Position numbers and translations under genes: made by a program
Assembly: GCA_035222895.1 (NCBI GenBank)
Contig: JAVYIG010007508.1
Location: 37,115 to 101,114, forward strand
DNA: 64,000 nucleotides
Reading direction: 5' to 3'
Source: Strongylocentrotus droebachiensis
Taxonomy: Eukaryota; Echinodermata; Echinoidea; Camarodonta; Strongylocentrotidae
The notes under the pieces: model-generated
The model's database searches: none
The model's input: only the letters and a program-made list of their open reading frames with translations
Told to the model about the DNA's origin: nothing
Shown: piece by piece, positions 46,040-58,299 of the stretch
How the letters are laid out: every line of letters starts with the position of its first letter
Numbering within the stretch: the first letter of the stretch is position 1

Positions 46040-49000
46040 ATGTCTTTCAGTGCCATATGTACCTCATGCCTGAGGCATCTTCAAAAGGCGGGCATCATAT
46101 CATGGGGCCTCTCACCCAGCCAACTGATTCAACAAGTTCCTAACCAAAGAGCTGTATCTCGCCTTGCACATTCTGCAACATATGCAGGAGCACTGAGGTT
46201 ATTAGGCATAGGGAGCATGTTGAAAGCCAAGCAGCAGTACCGTCCTATATCTCATCATGCAGAACAGAAAGCGAGTGTTGACTTCTCACCTAGTATACAT
46301 CTGAATTTAAGATTGGATTCTAGTAACAGCGTCCTAAACTTTAGGGATGGTGCAGACCTCCTGCATTCACTCGAAGTCATTTCAGGTCACCTAAATGACA
46401 TGACTCCAAAAGATGTTTGCCTCGCTGTGAACAAGCTTTGGGAATGTATTTGGATGGTAAGAGATGACATTCAGCTATGGTTGGAATATTCAGAAGTCCT
46501 TCACGATCACCCTGTGTTGCATCAACTGTGCAATTTGATCCAAGTTCATGCTGCTGCAATGTCCAATGCAGAGGCTCTGAGTGTGCTCTATCTGATCTTG
46601 AAGTTTGCTGTTCCAGAGGTTACTAGTCCCGCAATAGAAGCACTGTACTACACCCTGAGTCTCAAAGTACAATCCTTTGATCTCAATGATGCTGCTATGT
46701 TTGTCCGTTGCTGTCAGTCCGTCAAGGATGTCATCCCAAGGTTTGGTGTTGACTGTAGTGAAGCGGATGCCATCATGCAGAGTGTACTCGCCCAAATCCA
46801 AGAGCTGTTGACTGATGACCTTGAATATGATGTAGTTCCTCTTCCAAGGCTTCTTCTGGGGCTCCTACACTGTAGCGTCGATATCACCCACCCCGCTGTC
46901 TCCAACATTGTTCAGAAAATCTATCGCGTTGTGGATGTCTTGGACAGTATTCACCTTTCACCATTATCCAAAGCAGTAATCATGATGAACAGACACCACG
47001 CTCCATTTGCGGGACTGATGACCTCCAGAATGTCCGATATACTTGATGATATCCACAGTCCTAGTGATTTTTCTCATTGTTTCTACACGCTCATCACCTT
47101 ATGTTCTGGAGACTTGGAGAATCGCATCACGCAACACTGCTTGAAGCTGTTTGTTGAAGGAGCGTCCTATGGGTTCAACGACATCAGACGCATCATGCAA
47201 GGAGCTGTTTTGATGAGGAGCAGGGAGAATAGGGATCAAATCATGACCAGGGTTAGCCAGTTGCTCATTCCACAAGTCCCTGCCATTCCTGCGATTGAGA
47301 TGGCCATCATCTACAGCAACCTGAGGAAAGTTTATTCTAGGAATTACGAGCTCAGGGAGCTTCTGGAGCAGCAAATGAAAAAGCAGTTTCTGGAGTGTTC
47401 TTCACCGCATCAACTCCTTGCCCTCATTGAGGTGCTAAGCCGTGACCCAGAACCTGATCTTATGGTTGAGCTGATAAATAAAAGTGCAGAAATAGTTCCA
47501 TTTTTATCTTTGGAGCGACTAGGAAGGCTGTGCAATGCCATGGGGCGTATGAAAGTTAAGTCAGGAAGGTTTCTAGCTCTTATTGAAGATCATGTCTTGG
47601 AAAACATTGATGGTTTAACTAATGTTATAGCTATCAAGAATATATCACACTATCTTGCAACAGCTAGATCCACTAATACCCAGCTACAATCTATTTGTAT
47701 TGAAAGACTTCATAAGATCTTGGAGAAGACGCCTTCGCCACACATTGTAGTCTATGCGCTTGATGCCCTGAGCAATCTAGGTGTGCCTTGTACTGACATT
47801 GATCCAAGTGTGTGGGACAAGGTTCTCATCTTCATGCCAAACTTGAAGGGTCATGATCTGCGAAGAGTGTTCTTTGTGCTTTCCTCCTACTCTGATCAAC
47901 TGTACCCAAGGGAAAATCTCCCCAAAGGTCTTCTTAACCTTCTAGAATATGTAAGAAAACCTCTTTACTGTACCAACTTGGCAGATCCCACTAATACCAA
48001 AAGAGCCGCTAGTAAGAGTCTTTCAGCTTCCCCTGTCCTTGATGCATCATGGATCCGCGACCCTGCTTCCGCTGTTGCCTTTGCCAAACTGCTTGTTCAA
48101 CATCGCATCTACAACAAGTCCTTGTTAGCAGCAATCGAAGCGACAGCTCAGTCACAGATGAATGACATCTCGCCGTTCCATGTTCGTGACATCTTGGATG
48201 CATTCACCTTTGGCAACTACCATCCCACATCTCCGACGTTCCTGGAAGACCTTTGTGCCTCCAGGGTGATACCCTACATGGCGGATCTTCAGCCTCAGAG
48301 ACTGGTCAACATTGCACTCAGCCTTGCTGCCCTTCAGTGCTTCCCATTGGACCTACTTCAAACTATCTTCAGTCTCTGCTTTCTTGGGAGCATGGAAGAG
48401 ATGTTTGGTAAGCCTGTTAGGTCGGCCATAAAAGATCAACTTGATTCATTTCACAGGGATTTTTTTTTTTTTAAATTAAGATTTCAAATCATGATTTTTT
48501 GGTAAGGTAAAATGGTCAACCATGAAGTCACACATATCAAGGAAAAGGCGCTATATCAAATATCTTTTTGATTGATTTATTGATATCAAAGATTATCAAG
48601 TGTAGTAGTTTAATTTACAGCTATTCTTACAATTTAAGAGGATCAATTTTCATTGCTTTTGTACTGAAGTTTAGTACCATGAACTAAGATTACAGCTATT
48701 TTAAGCTGTCACATCTTATACAAAATATAGCTTTGCAATTCTTTCATGCTAGTTTCTTGTTTCCAATTTCCAATTGAATGTCAAATGTGCATTTAATTTA
48801 TTAACTCATCTGAACAAAAGTAGAGTCAATTTTGTATTAATGCAGATAGGATAACTGATGATTTCTTGCTTCTAATGTATCTTGTATAGTTCCCAGAGCT
48901 TTGTCGCATCAGCTTCGAGAGTTGAACCGAGCAGTGTGCCTTGAATGCCCTGAGCTTAGAGTGCCTTGGTTTAGCTCAGAGCAGATGTCAGGATCAGGTA

Positions 49001-51743
49001 GGGATACAGATCATAATCTGTGGGACTTTCTGCCTACTTCAAAATACGCCTGGGGTTGGGATCTTCAGTATATGGTTGGATAGTACAAGGGTTAGGGTCT
49101 TAGGGAAGCCAAATGTTCATTAAAGAGAGAAAGAGAAAGAGCTAGAAAAAGAGAGAAAAAGGCAGAGAAAGAAAAGGAGAAGAAGAAGAAAAGAAAGGAG
49201 AAGGTGGAGGAAAAGGTGAAGTAGAAAACAAGGAGAAGGAGGAGGAGGAAAGGAAAAGGAAAAGGGGAGTGGGAAAGCAAAATTTGAAAGGAAGATGATA
49301 TGAATTTCACATCCAGTCCCCAGTTTGTTTTCTTGCGTTTTGTTCACCAACTTGTCTTCAGATCCTCATATGAATGCAATAATTAAAAAACACATGTACA
49401 TGCATGTTTCTGAAATTCTATGTGGTCATAACTCATGACTACGGAATAGTATCATTAGAAATGGAAATGTTTTTTTCTTTTTTTTTCTCATAATTTATGG
49501 AAAATGATACATTTATCAACATCTAATTAAATGAGAGTCGCCCATTGTAGTTTCTGATTCTGTCTTTTTCGTGCTTGTCGGGATCTAACTTTTATTTATT
49601 TTGTTGGTGACTAGGAAAGCCACAAGTGCACGGGATCAAGCTGGATGTTGGATCAGTCCTGCAAGATGTACTTGGAGGACCAGCTTTCTTAAGGAGAAAT
49701 GCACAAACTCCCTATGCAAACACAAATGGTGAATATGCTGACTAGTTCTTGAGAATATGTTCACATGTACCCACATTCTTGTTGGCTTTTGGTTTTGTAT
49801 CAAATGCTGATGAACTGTTGAGAGTTCAACTAGAATTGAAGCGTGGGGTCACTGTAAAGTCTGCAATGTAGACAGTCTGCACATTACAAGTACCTTGTAA
49901 ACAGATTTTGGAATGTATATTCATTTAAAGCGGGACTGCACCACTTGTAGCTACTTGCACCCTCTATACAGTAAACAATGCCTAAGCGGTACCAGTTGGT
50001 CCCCCATGGACCCCTTTTTCTTATGTTAATTAAGAGCTGATTTGACAAGATAATCACCTGTCAGTGACCACGCAGGAAGGTCTAATCCATCCTGGCCATA
50101 TTAGTGCAGATGGGCTTTAAATGAAATGCATGTATTACCCACTATACAATATGTAGAAATTTCCATATGGACTAGAAATTCCTATTTGTTTAATATCAGT
50201 ATTGCATAACTTTGGTTGATACCCTTGTAGTTGTCACACGTGTTTGCAAGACAATGAATAAAGACAAGTGTGTATGATGCTGTAGCTCCATAACATTTGA
50301 TGTCTTCTTTGGTTTGTTTTCTACCAGATTTTGAGTGTATCTTAGACTATCAAGGTCAGCCCGTGACATATACCAGCCAGAGACAGGTCGACAAGCTTGA
50401 GATGAACGGGAAGAGAAATACCTTCCCTTCATCAGCGGATATCCTGAAGAGAGAAAAGCATCAAGAAAGTCTACTCCCAGACGGTGCTCAAAGGTGAACT
50501 ACAACAATAGTATAGTATTAATGACTGCTTTGAGAGAAATAGTTGTTTTATTACGCTCAAGGGAAGGTTAGAATTGTGCTATTCCCCGAGGCTTGCCGAG
50601 GGGAATAGCCCAATTGTAACCTTCCCGAGAGCGTATGAAAACAACTATTTCTCGAATATTAAAGCAGTCATTAATACTTTTATATGCCGAAAAAAAATAG
50701 ACTAAAAAATAAAAAATAAAAAATATTTTACATTTTTGTCGAAGACGGGATTCGAACTCTTGCGTAAAACAAGAGGTGTATCGAAAACCAACGCTTAGAC
50801 CACTCAGCTATCGCGCGTCGTTAACATGCTTGGCAGTTTTCTCTAATATATACATTAAAATGGATTGAAAACGGCTCCGCGTGAGGGATGCTTCGCAAAA
50901 GCTCCATGAAACGGACCCTTCTTTTACTTTTGCAATGCATATTGGCACGAACTTAGATCAAGATCTATCGGCAGATGTTGTTTTTTTGTTTTTGAGAGTT
51001 TATTTTCGTCTTCATGTCAACAATGCAAGATAAAATTGTCGGTAAGATCGATCGAGATTCAATTGTATTGAAATTGCCGACCAATCCTTCGCACACATAC
51101 AGTCCTCCATCGCTCAAACCGTTTTTTAACATGTAAACCTATGGGGTAACCATGGACGCTGACCAACTATTTTTAATAACCATTCTTATTAAAAATATTG
51201 AAATGTTTTAAGCATGGTTACCGAGAATTTTACAGGAACAGTTGAAGTTTATGAATGCAATTCGACCAATCAGATGGCTGGATTTCTTAAGTGAGGTATA
51301 TAACAGTAAATGATTAATCAGATCTACATTGAACAACGTACCAGTTTAATCTTTATACAAATAATTTGCCTTATTGTGATAACTTGTATTGAAGGAAAAA
51401 GAAAATCAGAACTGTGTAATTAACTTGCATGCTCTTCGATTTAGCAAAGTAAGATAGTGGTATACAAATGTAATCATGGTATACCCATCCTTGCTGTCTA
51501 GGTTAATTCACATATTATTATTATTGTGATTTTCTTTCATCACTATAAGGACTGAAGGTATGCCTCGATTAGTTCCATGTCTCCACAATTCCCCAGTTCT
51601 TTTTATTTTATGGAATACCCTGTCTGTCTTTTCCTCCATCTTGCCTTTTCTTCTCCATCTTTTTCCTCTTATTCTCCTTCTCCTTTCTCCTTTCTCCTTT
51701 CCCTTTCCCTCGCTTGCTCTCATCCATGCTTTACTCCTCCCCT

Positions 51744-51787
<44 letters not shown>

Positions 51788-52847
51788 TCTATATATATAT
51801 CTGACTGATATCTGTTTAGTTTTTACTCGTTTAACCCTCTTATCTGGACTGTGTTTCTCTTCTTGTCTGTTATGTGTATGATTATGTATTTCTTGGTGTT
51901 TATCTTTCATTTCATATTATACTCTTTCTCTATTTATCTTCCCCCTGAAACCTGTCATAGGATCGCGATAGATATTATTCGACCATCTCAGATGTGTTCC
52001 AACATCACACGCTACAGCAGCTGGGTCGAGATGAAACGCCGCCATCTTGAGATGTTGGGTTACGAGTACATCACTGTAAGTGAATCCATGGATAAGCTTG
52101 CATTTCAAAATTCTTTTTTGAATTTTGAGCATTGGATTTCTATTTAAGTGTACAATTTAAAATATATAAGATCAGTAATCAAACTATAATACAGATGGAT
52201 GTTGTTGCAGATATTTTGCCAATTTTATGAAACAGTAACTCAATAGTTTGGAACCAGAAGGTTTGTAACTTGTGTACTTTAACACTGAGTTAATGCCCTT
52301 CTGGCTCTTAACAGAAATAAAGATTCTGTGTATTATGACAGCCTTTTACAAATGTGAAGATAAATTATGTCATTTTAAGGTTCCATTGTATTGTATCTTT
52401 GACTGGGTGCCAGAAGGCCGTAGGCGCTATGTATCCCCAATGGCAGTAATGGCCCTTTAACAGGCAGTCAGTGATAGATGCAATGCAAGTCACTTTGTGT
52501 TAATGGAAATAATGATATAAGTATATACATGTTTATATTTGTTCATCAGTTTGTTTTAGGTGTCAGGGGAAATATATGAATGTACATAATAGTTTTTAGT
52601 ATGTTTTACTCATTGACAGATACCTTATATGGACTGGAGCCGAGACCACCTGAATAGCTTTGAGGCCAAGCGTCTCTACATCTCTGAGCTATTGGGAGGC
52701 AATCTGTGGCTGAGTGCTACAGAGAACCAGGATGCAGGGAGACCTGGACCAGGATCCGGTCCAGGTTCAAGACCAAGAAAGACCGGTAGGACCAATGACA
52801 TGGTGGACAGGATGTTACAGGATTGGGGAGAACAGGAGGAGAACTAA
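46040..52847 (+). CDS. FAST kinase domain-containing protein (FASTKD family; FAST_1, FAST_2, RAP)
   Basis: FASTK-family proteins act in mitochondria on mitochondrial RNA processing, stability and translation. Exons: 46040-48407, 48890-48997, 49615-49728, 50328-50493, 51961-52075, 52620-52847; all GT-AG, phases consistent, 3099 nt, 1032 aa plus stop. The N-terminus (MSFSAICTSCLRHLQKAG, then Arg/Ser/His-rich and nearly free of acidic residues for ~60 aa) looks like a mitochondrial presequence. Residues ~60-700 are leucine-rich helical repeats typical of the family; FAST_1-like ~490-560 (LERLGRLCNAMGRMKVKSG); FAST_2-like ~770-815 (TIFSLCFL, then LNRAVCLECPELRVPWF); RAP ~918-985 (RIAIDIIRPSQMC, MKRRHLEMLGYEYITIPYMD). 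A Gly/Pro/Arg-rich tail of ~45 aa follows RAP. It is longer than the human members I recall (about 550-850 aa), and I cannot say which paralog it matches. The very large first coding exon recalls FASTKD3/FASTKD5 gene structure. Exon 1 reads on past its donor without a stop, so intron retention would give an 821-aa form. Confidence 0.88.
49110..49275 (+). repeat. Polypurine tract, FASTK-family gene intron 2
   Basis: About 165 bp almost entirely A and G, without a fixed period. Confidence 0.9.
49929..50116. mobile_element. TTAA-flanked MITE (family T), copy 2
   Basis: 188 bp with TTAA at 49925-49928 and 50117-50120; ends AGCGGGACTGCACC and inverse of AGCCCATCTGCAC. FASTK-family gene intron 3. 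Confidence 0.8.
50514..50677. repeat. Long palindrome, arms ~79 bp
   Basis: AGTATTAATGACTGCTTT at 50514 mirrors AAAGCAGTCATTAATACT at 50660-50677; inner arms contain GAAATAGTTGTTTT, GGGAAGGTTA and CTATTCCCC with their inverses, with a loop of 6-10 nt. It is probably one end of a larger element reaching about 51310. Confidence 0.85.
50741..50820 (-). mobile_element. tRNA-like segment inside a repeat
   Basis: Minus strand GATAGCTGAGTGGTCTAAGC and GAGTTCGAATCCCG match Pol III A and B boxes, but the acceptor ends do not pair and no anticodon arm is convincing. Read as a tRNA-derived SINE or pseudogene, not a working tRNA. Confidence 0.5.
51735..51790 (+). repeat. CT microsatellite
   Basis: (CT)n preceded by a C/T-rich stretch from 51600, in FASTK-family gene intron 4. 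Confidence 0.9.
52243..52318. mobile_element. Small palindromic MITE, family 4
   Basis: TTTGGAACCAGAAG mirrored by CTTCTGGCTC; the second copy is at 59286-59357 with CTGTTTGGAGCCAGAAG and its inverse CTTCTGGTTCCAAACAG. Confidence 0.6.
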
Positions 52848-53037
52848 GACTAGATGGAAGGAGGCAATAGCTCCAGAAATCAAGGACTTAGATGAAAAAG
52901 AGTGATAGGACCAGGACTAGATGGAGGAAATGAAAGTTGAAATGTATTGGTTAAACACATGTGTCTTGTATGAAATTCTTTTTATATAATTGTATTCATG
53001 ATTGATAGCACTCTATCAACCTGTCTCTCTCACCAAG

Positions 53038-53184
53038 AGGGTGTTTCACAAAGCCTTTTTTTAATGACAAATTACAAAAACCAGTGACAACTCTGCTGAT
53101 AACCAATCAGAAGCAATGATTTCAGTAGCTTATAACAAAAACTGTCATTTATCACTGATGACAAGTTTTGTGAAACGCTCCCCT
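53038..53184. mobile_element. Palindromic MITE, family 1
   Basis: Ends GTGTTTCACAAAGCC and inverse AAGTTTTGTGAAACGC; internal AACCAATCAGAAGC. Inverted relative to the copy at 10391. Confidence 0.65.
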
Positions 53185-53338
53185 GGTCTATATTCTTGAC
53201 CATCGTTCATCTCCCAATTACACACTGGGTTTCTCACAAAAATCTATTGTGCAATGTTGATCACTCACCCACTCACTCAATCTCTCAACTTTAGATACTG
53301 GAAAGAAGGTCAATAAGTGACACTTGAATGAAGTTTAA

Positions 53339-53516
53339 AGCCACACTGTACTACTTGTAGCTACTTGCTCCCTCTTTATAGAAAACTTCCCCAATCGGTG
53401 CCTGTTGGTCCCCCATGATCTTCTTTTTCTTATGTTAATTGAGAGCTGAGTTGATGAGATAGCCACCTGTCAGTGACCTCGCTAGGCCCTTCTGGCCAAA
53501 CTAGTACAGATGGTCT
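53339..53516. mobile_element. TTAA-flanked MITE (family T), copy 3
   Basis: 178 bp with TTAA at 53335-53338 and 53517-53520; ends AGCCACACTGTAC and inverse of AGACCATCTGTAC. Confidence 0.85.
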
Positions 53517-53519
53517 TTA

Positions 53520-55100
53520 AGGTGACAGAAGGTTCAGTTGTACTGCCATTGTAGTTCTTTCCAATGTAGATTGAGTCTGACTTTATATTGGCCTCTTTAC
53601 CGTTTCTAGTCATATGATCTTGAAACAGCCAATGAGTGCAGAGTGGTTGAGTTAGGGGCCAAGTGATCAGCTATCTGAATGGCCTTTGAGTGATATTAGC
53701 TTGTGATTAATCGAACTACGTAGTTCATTTGTGTTCATGTACATTACCTGTGTAAAAAAAGTACAATGGCATATTTGGAAGGTGCATTTGTTAGGTTGAT
53801 GTATCTTTTCGCATAAAAAGCTGCAGTTTCAAGATCTTTTGTCATTTCCTATTCAAAGTACATAAAACTACGCACTTGAGTAATATTATATTTTCCTTTT
53901 AAATAGTCAAACATAACTTTTTGCGGGTCCATGGTATCAGATTGTGAGTTCCCAGTTATTTTTTTTAAAACTTTTTTTCTTCAAATTATTATAGTCTGGC
54001 TTGAAACTATTCAGTGCATTTTATGGTACCGGTAGTTAATAAACAATTCAACATCTTCAGTTTGTACATTCATAATCTCATTTTAGTCAGCAGAACAGCA
54101 GAATGTATGAGTTTTTGTGTGTGATTGATGTCCCCATGAAAGTGATGTAAAGTAACTTATGAGCCAATCCCAGGTCCAGGACTTTCACTGTATTATTCTT
54201 GGACTTGCCACACGGCACATCAATCTCAACTCAAAACTCTCTGTAAAAGGAACAATGCCAAATAACAATGTTAGCATGGTTTATATCTAGAATTATATTG
54301 TGCTAGAAAGAGGCACACAATTGCCTCTTACGCTGTATTTATTAAGCATGTTTTTTCTAGAAATTCTGCACTTTTTAGTATGGATAATTGAAGAAGAATG
54401 ACTATTGACATTGACTCAAAATCTTTGAGTATTTTAAGAAATTGATAAATTGATGAATGGCTTGTATTATGATAATTGGTAGTTTTTGTATTATGTGCAT
54501 TAACAAAGAATGTTATTTTGTAAATAAGAAATATTTTATATTAAGTAAAAATTGCTTAACCTCTTATTTATTTGAATTGATTGATCTTTTTTTGTGTGCT
54601 TTGACTATAAAAAAGGTAGGGGGAAATATATAGTTGATGAATGGAGTGAAGAGATTTAAATGTTACATTTACAGTGCATGGTGGAGAGAGTGAAAAGGGA
54701 ATGGACAAACAGGGGAGAGAGAAAAGTACAAGTAAAGTACAAGGGCAGAGAGAATAAGAGAGAGAGAGAGAGAAGATAAGATAAGGGAAAAAAAAGTAAT
54801 TCAAATCTATAGGAGAGAGAGAGGGGGAGGGAATGGGGTTTGAGACAGCAAGAGATCAAGGGGACAGATGAAGGGAGAGAGAGAGAGAGAGTGTGTGTGT
54901 GTGTGCACTGTGTGTGTAAGAATATATGAGATGGGCAGAGGGAGGACTTACGTGTGAGAGAGGGGGAGGAAGGGAGAAGAGAGAGAGAGAGAGAGAGAAG
55001 AAGAAAAGGGGGAGGGTCCCTCAAAAGTCTCCATGCTAAAACACCTCCACCCCTACACAACCCCCACCACGGCCACCTCAATTTTCCGATTTTTCTTTGT
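53520..55100. other. Intergenic between the FASTK-family gene and cops9
   Basis: AT-rich with a GA/GT microsatellite cluster at about 54745-55010, the cause of the long Leu/Ser frames on the minus strand. No gene seen; the cops9 promoter should lie at its right edge. Confidence 0.5.
54038..54043 (+). terminator. Candidate poly(A) signal of the FASTK-family gene
   Basis: AATAAA about 1.2 kb after the stop codon at 52847. The implied 3' UTR would include two MITE copies (53038-53184 and 53339-53516). An earlier variant signal may be used instead. Confidence 0.35.
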
Positions 55101-55196
55101 GTCGCCAAAATTAAAGACACCATATCAAGGAAAAGATACGTGAAGACTGAACGAATTCTTTTACTCTCTGTGAACTTGAAGACAAAATTTCTCAAA

Positions 55197-56703
55197 ATGA
55201 AGCCAGTAGCTGTTGATGAAATGTTTCCCGAAGGTTCCGGGCCTTATGTAGATCTTGATGAGGTAATATTTGTAATTTTTATTGTAGATCTACAATTCTA
55301 CATGTATTTGTGGTTAGATTGAGACTTCTTGATTGATTGAGCTTAGCTACGCGACTGACCGAATCTCAAGCAGTACGATAACGTAGTGTATTACCTGCCT
55401 TGCCCACCGGGCCAGGCGTTCAACGCAGCACCGCTAGGCTCAGTCATTTGTCCGATGATGACGCGACGAGCAGTTTAGCATTTAATAGGAAGAGTAGATT
55501 CAAATGTATCTTCTGTAGGAAGATCTTTAAAAAAGTTAGAATGATCCTGATTAATGGTCTGAATATTTGTGTAAATATCAGATGTTCTAAATCAGCAAAA
55601 AATCAGAATTCTGCAAACTTCCGATCTCGGAAGTCTTTGCAAAATTGCATTTGAACATGTCAAAGTTTGAGTGCATGCAGCTTATCTCAGACTTTGGAGT
55701 TAAAGCCAGAGAATATTAATTTGTTGGTTTGTAAACTGTTATTATCAGTCCCTGAAGCCTAATGTAATTCTTAGTCTTACACAAATGTAGAATTTAGTTT
55801 TATTAAAAGACCAGAATTTTCACTGACTCTTGATTTTTTTTTTGCATTTCATCTCTTTATTACAGGCTGGAGGGACAGCAGGTCTCCTGATGGATTTAGC
55901 AGCTAATGAGAAGGCTGTTCATTCAGACTTTTTCAATGGTGAGAAAATTCTGCTCTTCTTGATAGAAATAAAAATGTGGTCGAGTGTTGATGTTGGAGGC
56001 AGAACGTATCCCCAGCCCACCCCTCCAACGATTTTAAAATTCATTTAAAGAGGGCTCTTCCTGAAGGTCATCAACATCATAAATTTAAACTTCAGAGTAA
56101 AACTCTGTTTAAAATACACTTTCATGCTGTTTACTTTTATGTCCTCAATCATCTTTGTGTCCTTTTGTATATAGATCTAGATCTAATATTCAGTTATGGC
56201 AAGTGCTTTCTTCCCCCAAAATTGTTACTCTTAGTCTTATTAATGTTAGACTCCTCCTTCTGGACCCTTTATGAATATGTCCACTGTCCCTGTAATAGAT
56301 TTATCTGACCACCTCATGTAAACCTTTTTCATTGTAAATATCAATAAACAATATGCTAATGTGGCCCGCTGAACTCGTCTCATGTATTTAGAATTCGTGT
56401 TCTGTGTAAGTCCACATTCACAGTGCTTAAACCATTCCTATCTTTTTTCCCTCAAAGTTGTGTTACAACACCTTTTAGATCCCTTTTATCTTTTCTTAGA
56501 AAAACATACATAACCATTGTAGATCTATTCTGATTTGTTTTCTTCCCCTGATAGATTACTAATTTTTGCTTCTGAATTTTGGCAGCTGTGCATGTTTATG
56601 TTGGGCTCATATTAAAATAACTCACTGAAATGTTTGTTTTATTTTCTCTTGTTTTTTTTCTCCAGATTTTGATGACCTGTTTGATGACGAGGACTTGTCA
56701 TAG
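55197..56703 (+). CDS. cops9: COP9 signalosome subunit 9 (CSNAP/Myeov2-like), 3 exons
   Basis: COPS9 is the small acidic ninth subunit of the COP9 signalosome, the complex that removes NEDD8 from cullin-RING ligases. Exons 55197-55262, 55866-55938 and 56666-56703, with GT-AG junctions, give 177 nt and a 58-aa protein; the human protein is 57 aa. It begins [20 protein letters not shown], continues [19 protein letters not shown], and ends in the acidic aromatic motif [12 protein letters not shown], the part known to anchor the subunit. The start is set by homology: the frame stays open upstream to 54954 through a GA repeat but resembles nothing known there. It lies about 2.3 kb downstream of the FASTK-family gene on the same strand, with its own splice sites and poly(A) signal. 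Confidence 0.96.
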
Positions 56704-57288
56704 CAACGACCATGAAATGCACTGATGCTTGAACAATCCACATAGAACTTCATGTAACTACAAGCACAGCTCTAGCAAGAACACAAAGTGTAGTTTCAAA
56801 AGCAAAGTGTCAAGGAATGTTTGCACGCAAACCCAATAGCTGCTGAATGGTGTCCTATTGCTGGATTGGCCAATGGAAATGCTAGAAAATTACTGTTTGT
56901 AAACATGAAAATGAAGTTCAGGAGATCTTCTAGATATATGGAAAAAGTGTCTGATGGTATCAGTGAGCAGACGATGCTGATTGGATTTGGGAAGCAGTTT
57001 CTTGAAGATGTAGCCCCCTCTCTCCCCATCTACCTTAGTTTGTAAAATGTCCCTTAATTTTCATTAGTAGCAGTAAAAAATTACATAATTACATAAAATA
57101 ACTACATAATTGATGGAAAAAACCGACCATCGATATTTGCAATGAAGTTCAATACTTATAAGGTATTCTTGCATTTTTACTTTTTTCAGGTTTATGGATC
57201 ATTTTTACAGATATGTTTTCGGTCCCCTAAAGGTCCTGAAAACAACATTGTACAGTGTTTTTGGTAATACATGTGTTTCCATCTGGTA

Positions 57289-57294
57289 AATAAA
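57289..57294 (+). terminator. cops9 poly(A) signal
   Basis: AATAAA about 590 nt after the cops9 stop codon, following a GT/T-rich stretch. Confidence 0.5.
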
Positions 57295-57299
57295 AAGAA

Positions 57300-57920
57300 G
57301 GACAGACTAATTTACTTCATTAAAACAAATTTTGTTAGCAGACACTTTTAATATTGTTCATAACAAATTAGTTTGCAAGTAAGCAGGAATTAATTATTGA
57401 AAATTTGGACTAACAGAGAGTTAGCAATATAATGAATCTATAGAAGTTGAGATGACTTGATATATTTATGACATGAGCGAAGTGCTTATTTTTTGAAGAT
57501 TAATGTAGAACAACTCCCCAATTTGTATGCACAAGTAGAATTTGTCAGTTGTCTGATTAGCAGGAATGCCAGTTTTCAGGCCATAGCCTGACTCCAGGTC
57601 CCCAGCCCTTTCCATTTCAGGCTTTGTTTGTATAGCGCAAATAAATGTATTACAGGGACTGATAACTCTCCATTTATAATATATCAATTTTGTACTGTCC
57701 AGGTGATTTTTTGTATGTACACAAGATAAATGTGAAGAAAAGTTCCTTTTAAATGATTCAAACATGTTATGTAATAGAGTTTAAGAAAGTGTTATGTCTT
57801 TGTCATCTGTTGGTTTGGAATGCCGCCGCAAATTACACTCTTACACATTCAAGGAAGAATGAAAATGAACGAAAGAAGGAAATAGAAGATAAAGAGATGA
57901 CTTTGTTCTAGATGGCAGTA
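57300..57920. other. Intergenic with a hAT-MITE fragment
   Basis: No gene. CAGGAATGCCAGTTTTCAGG near 57560 matches the left end of the MITE at 36907. Confidence 0.45.
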
Positions 57921-58299
57921 GACTACCTCACAACATTAAAATGTACTGGCAGTAAATTGAAACCTTTGCAGCAAGAGTTGGAGGGAGTGAGGAAGTGGAG
58001 ATGAGAGAGAAAAAGAATAGAGAGAAATATAAAGGAGATCGGAGGTAATGGGTGAAAGAAAGAACGCAGATGGAAGCGAAATAGAAAGAAGATAGAATGG
58101 AGAGAAAGAGACAATTTAGACTACCTCACAACATTAAAATGTGGTGGCAATAAATTGAAACCTTTGCAGCAAGAGTTGGAGGAAGTGGAGATGAGAGAAA
58201 AATATAAAGGAGATTGGAGGTAATGGGTGAAAGCAAGAACGCAGATGGAAGCGAAATAGAAATAGAAAGAAGATAGAATGGAGAGAAAGAGACAATTTA
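57921..58299. repeat. Tandem duplication, period 198 bp
   Basis: Unit 1 (57921-58118) and unit 2 (58119-58299) both start GACTACCTCACAACATTAAA and contain CCTTTGCAGCAAGAGTTGGA; unit 2 has a deletion of GA-rich sequence and a small AAATAG expansion. High similarity suggests a recent event. Confidence 0.9.
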
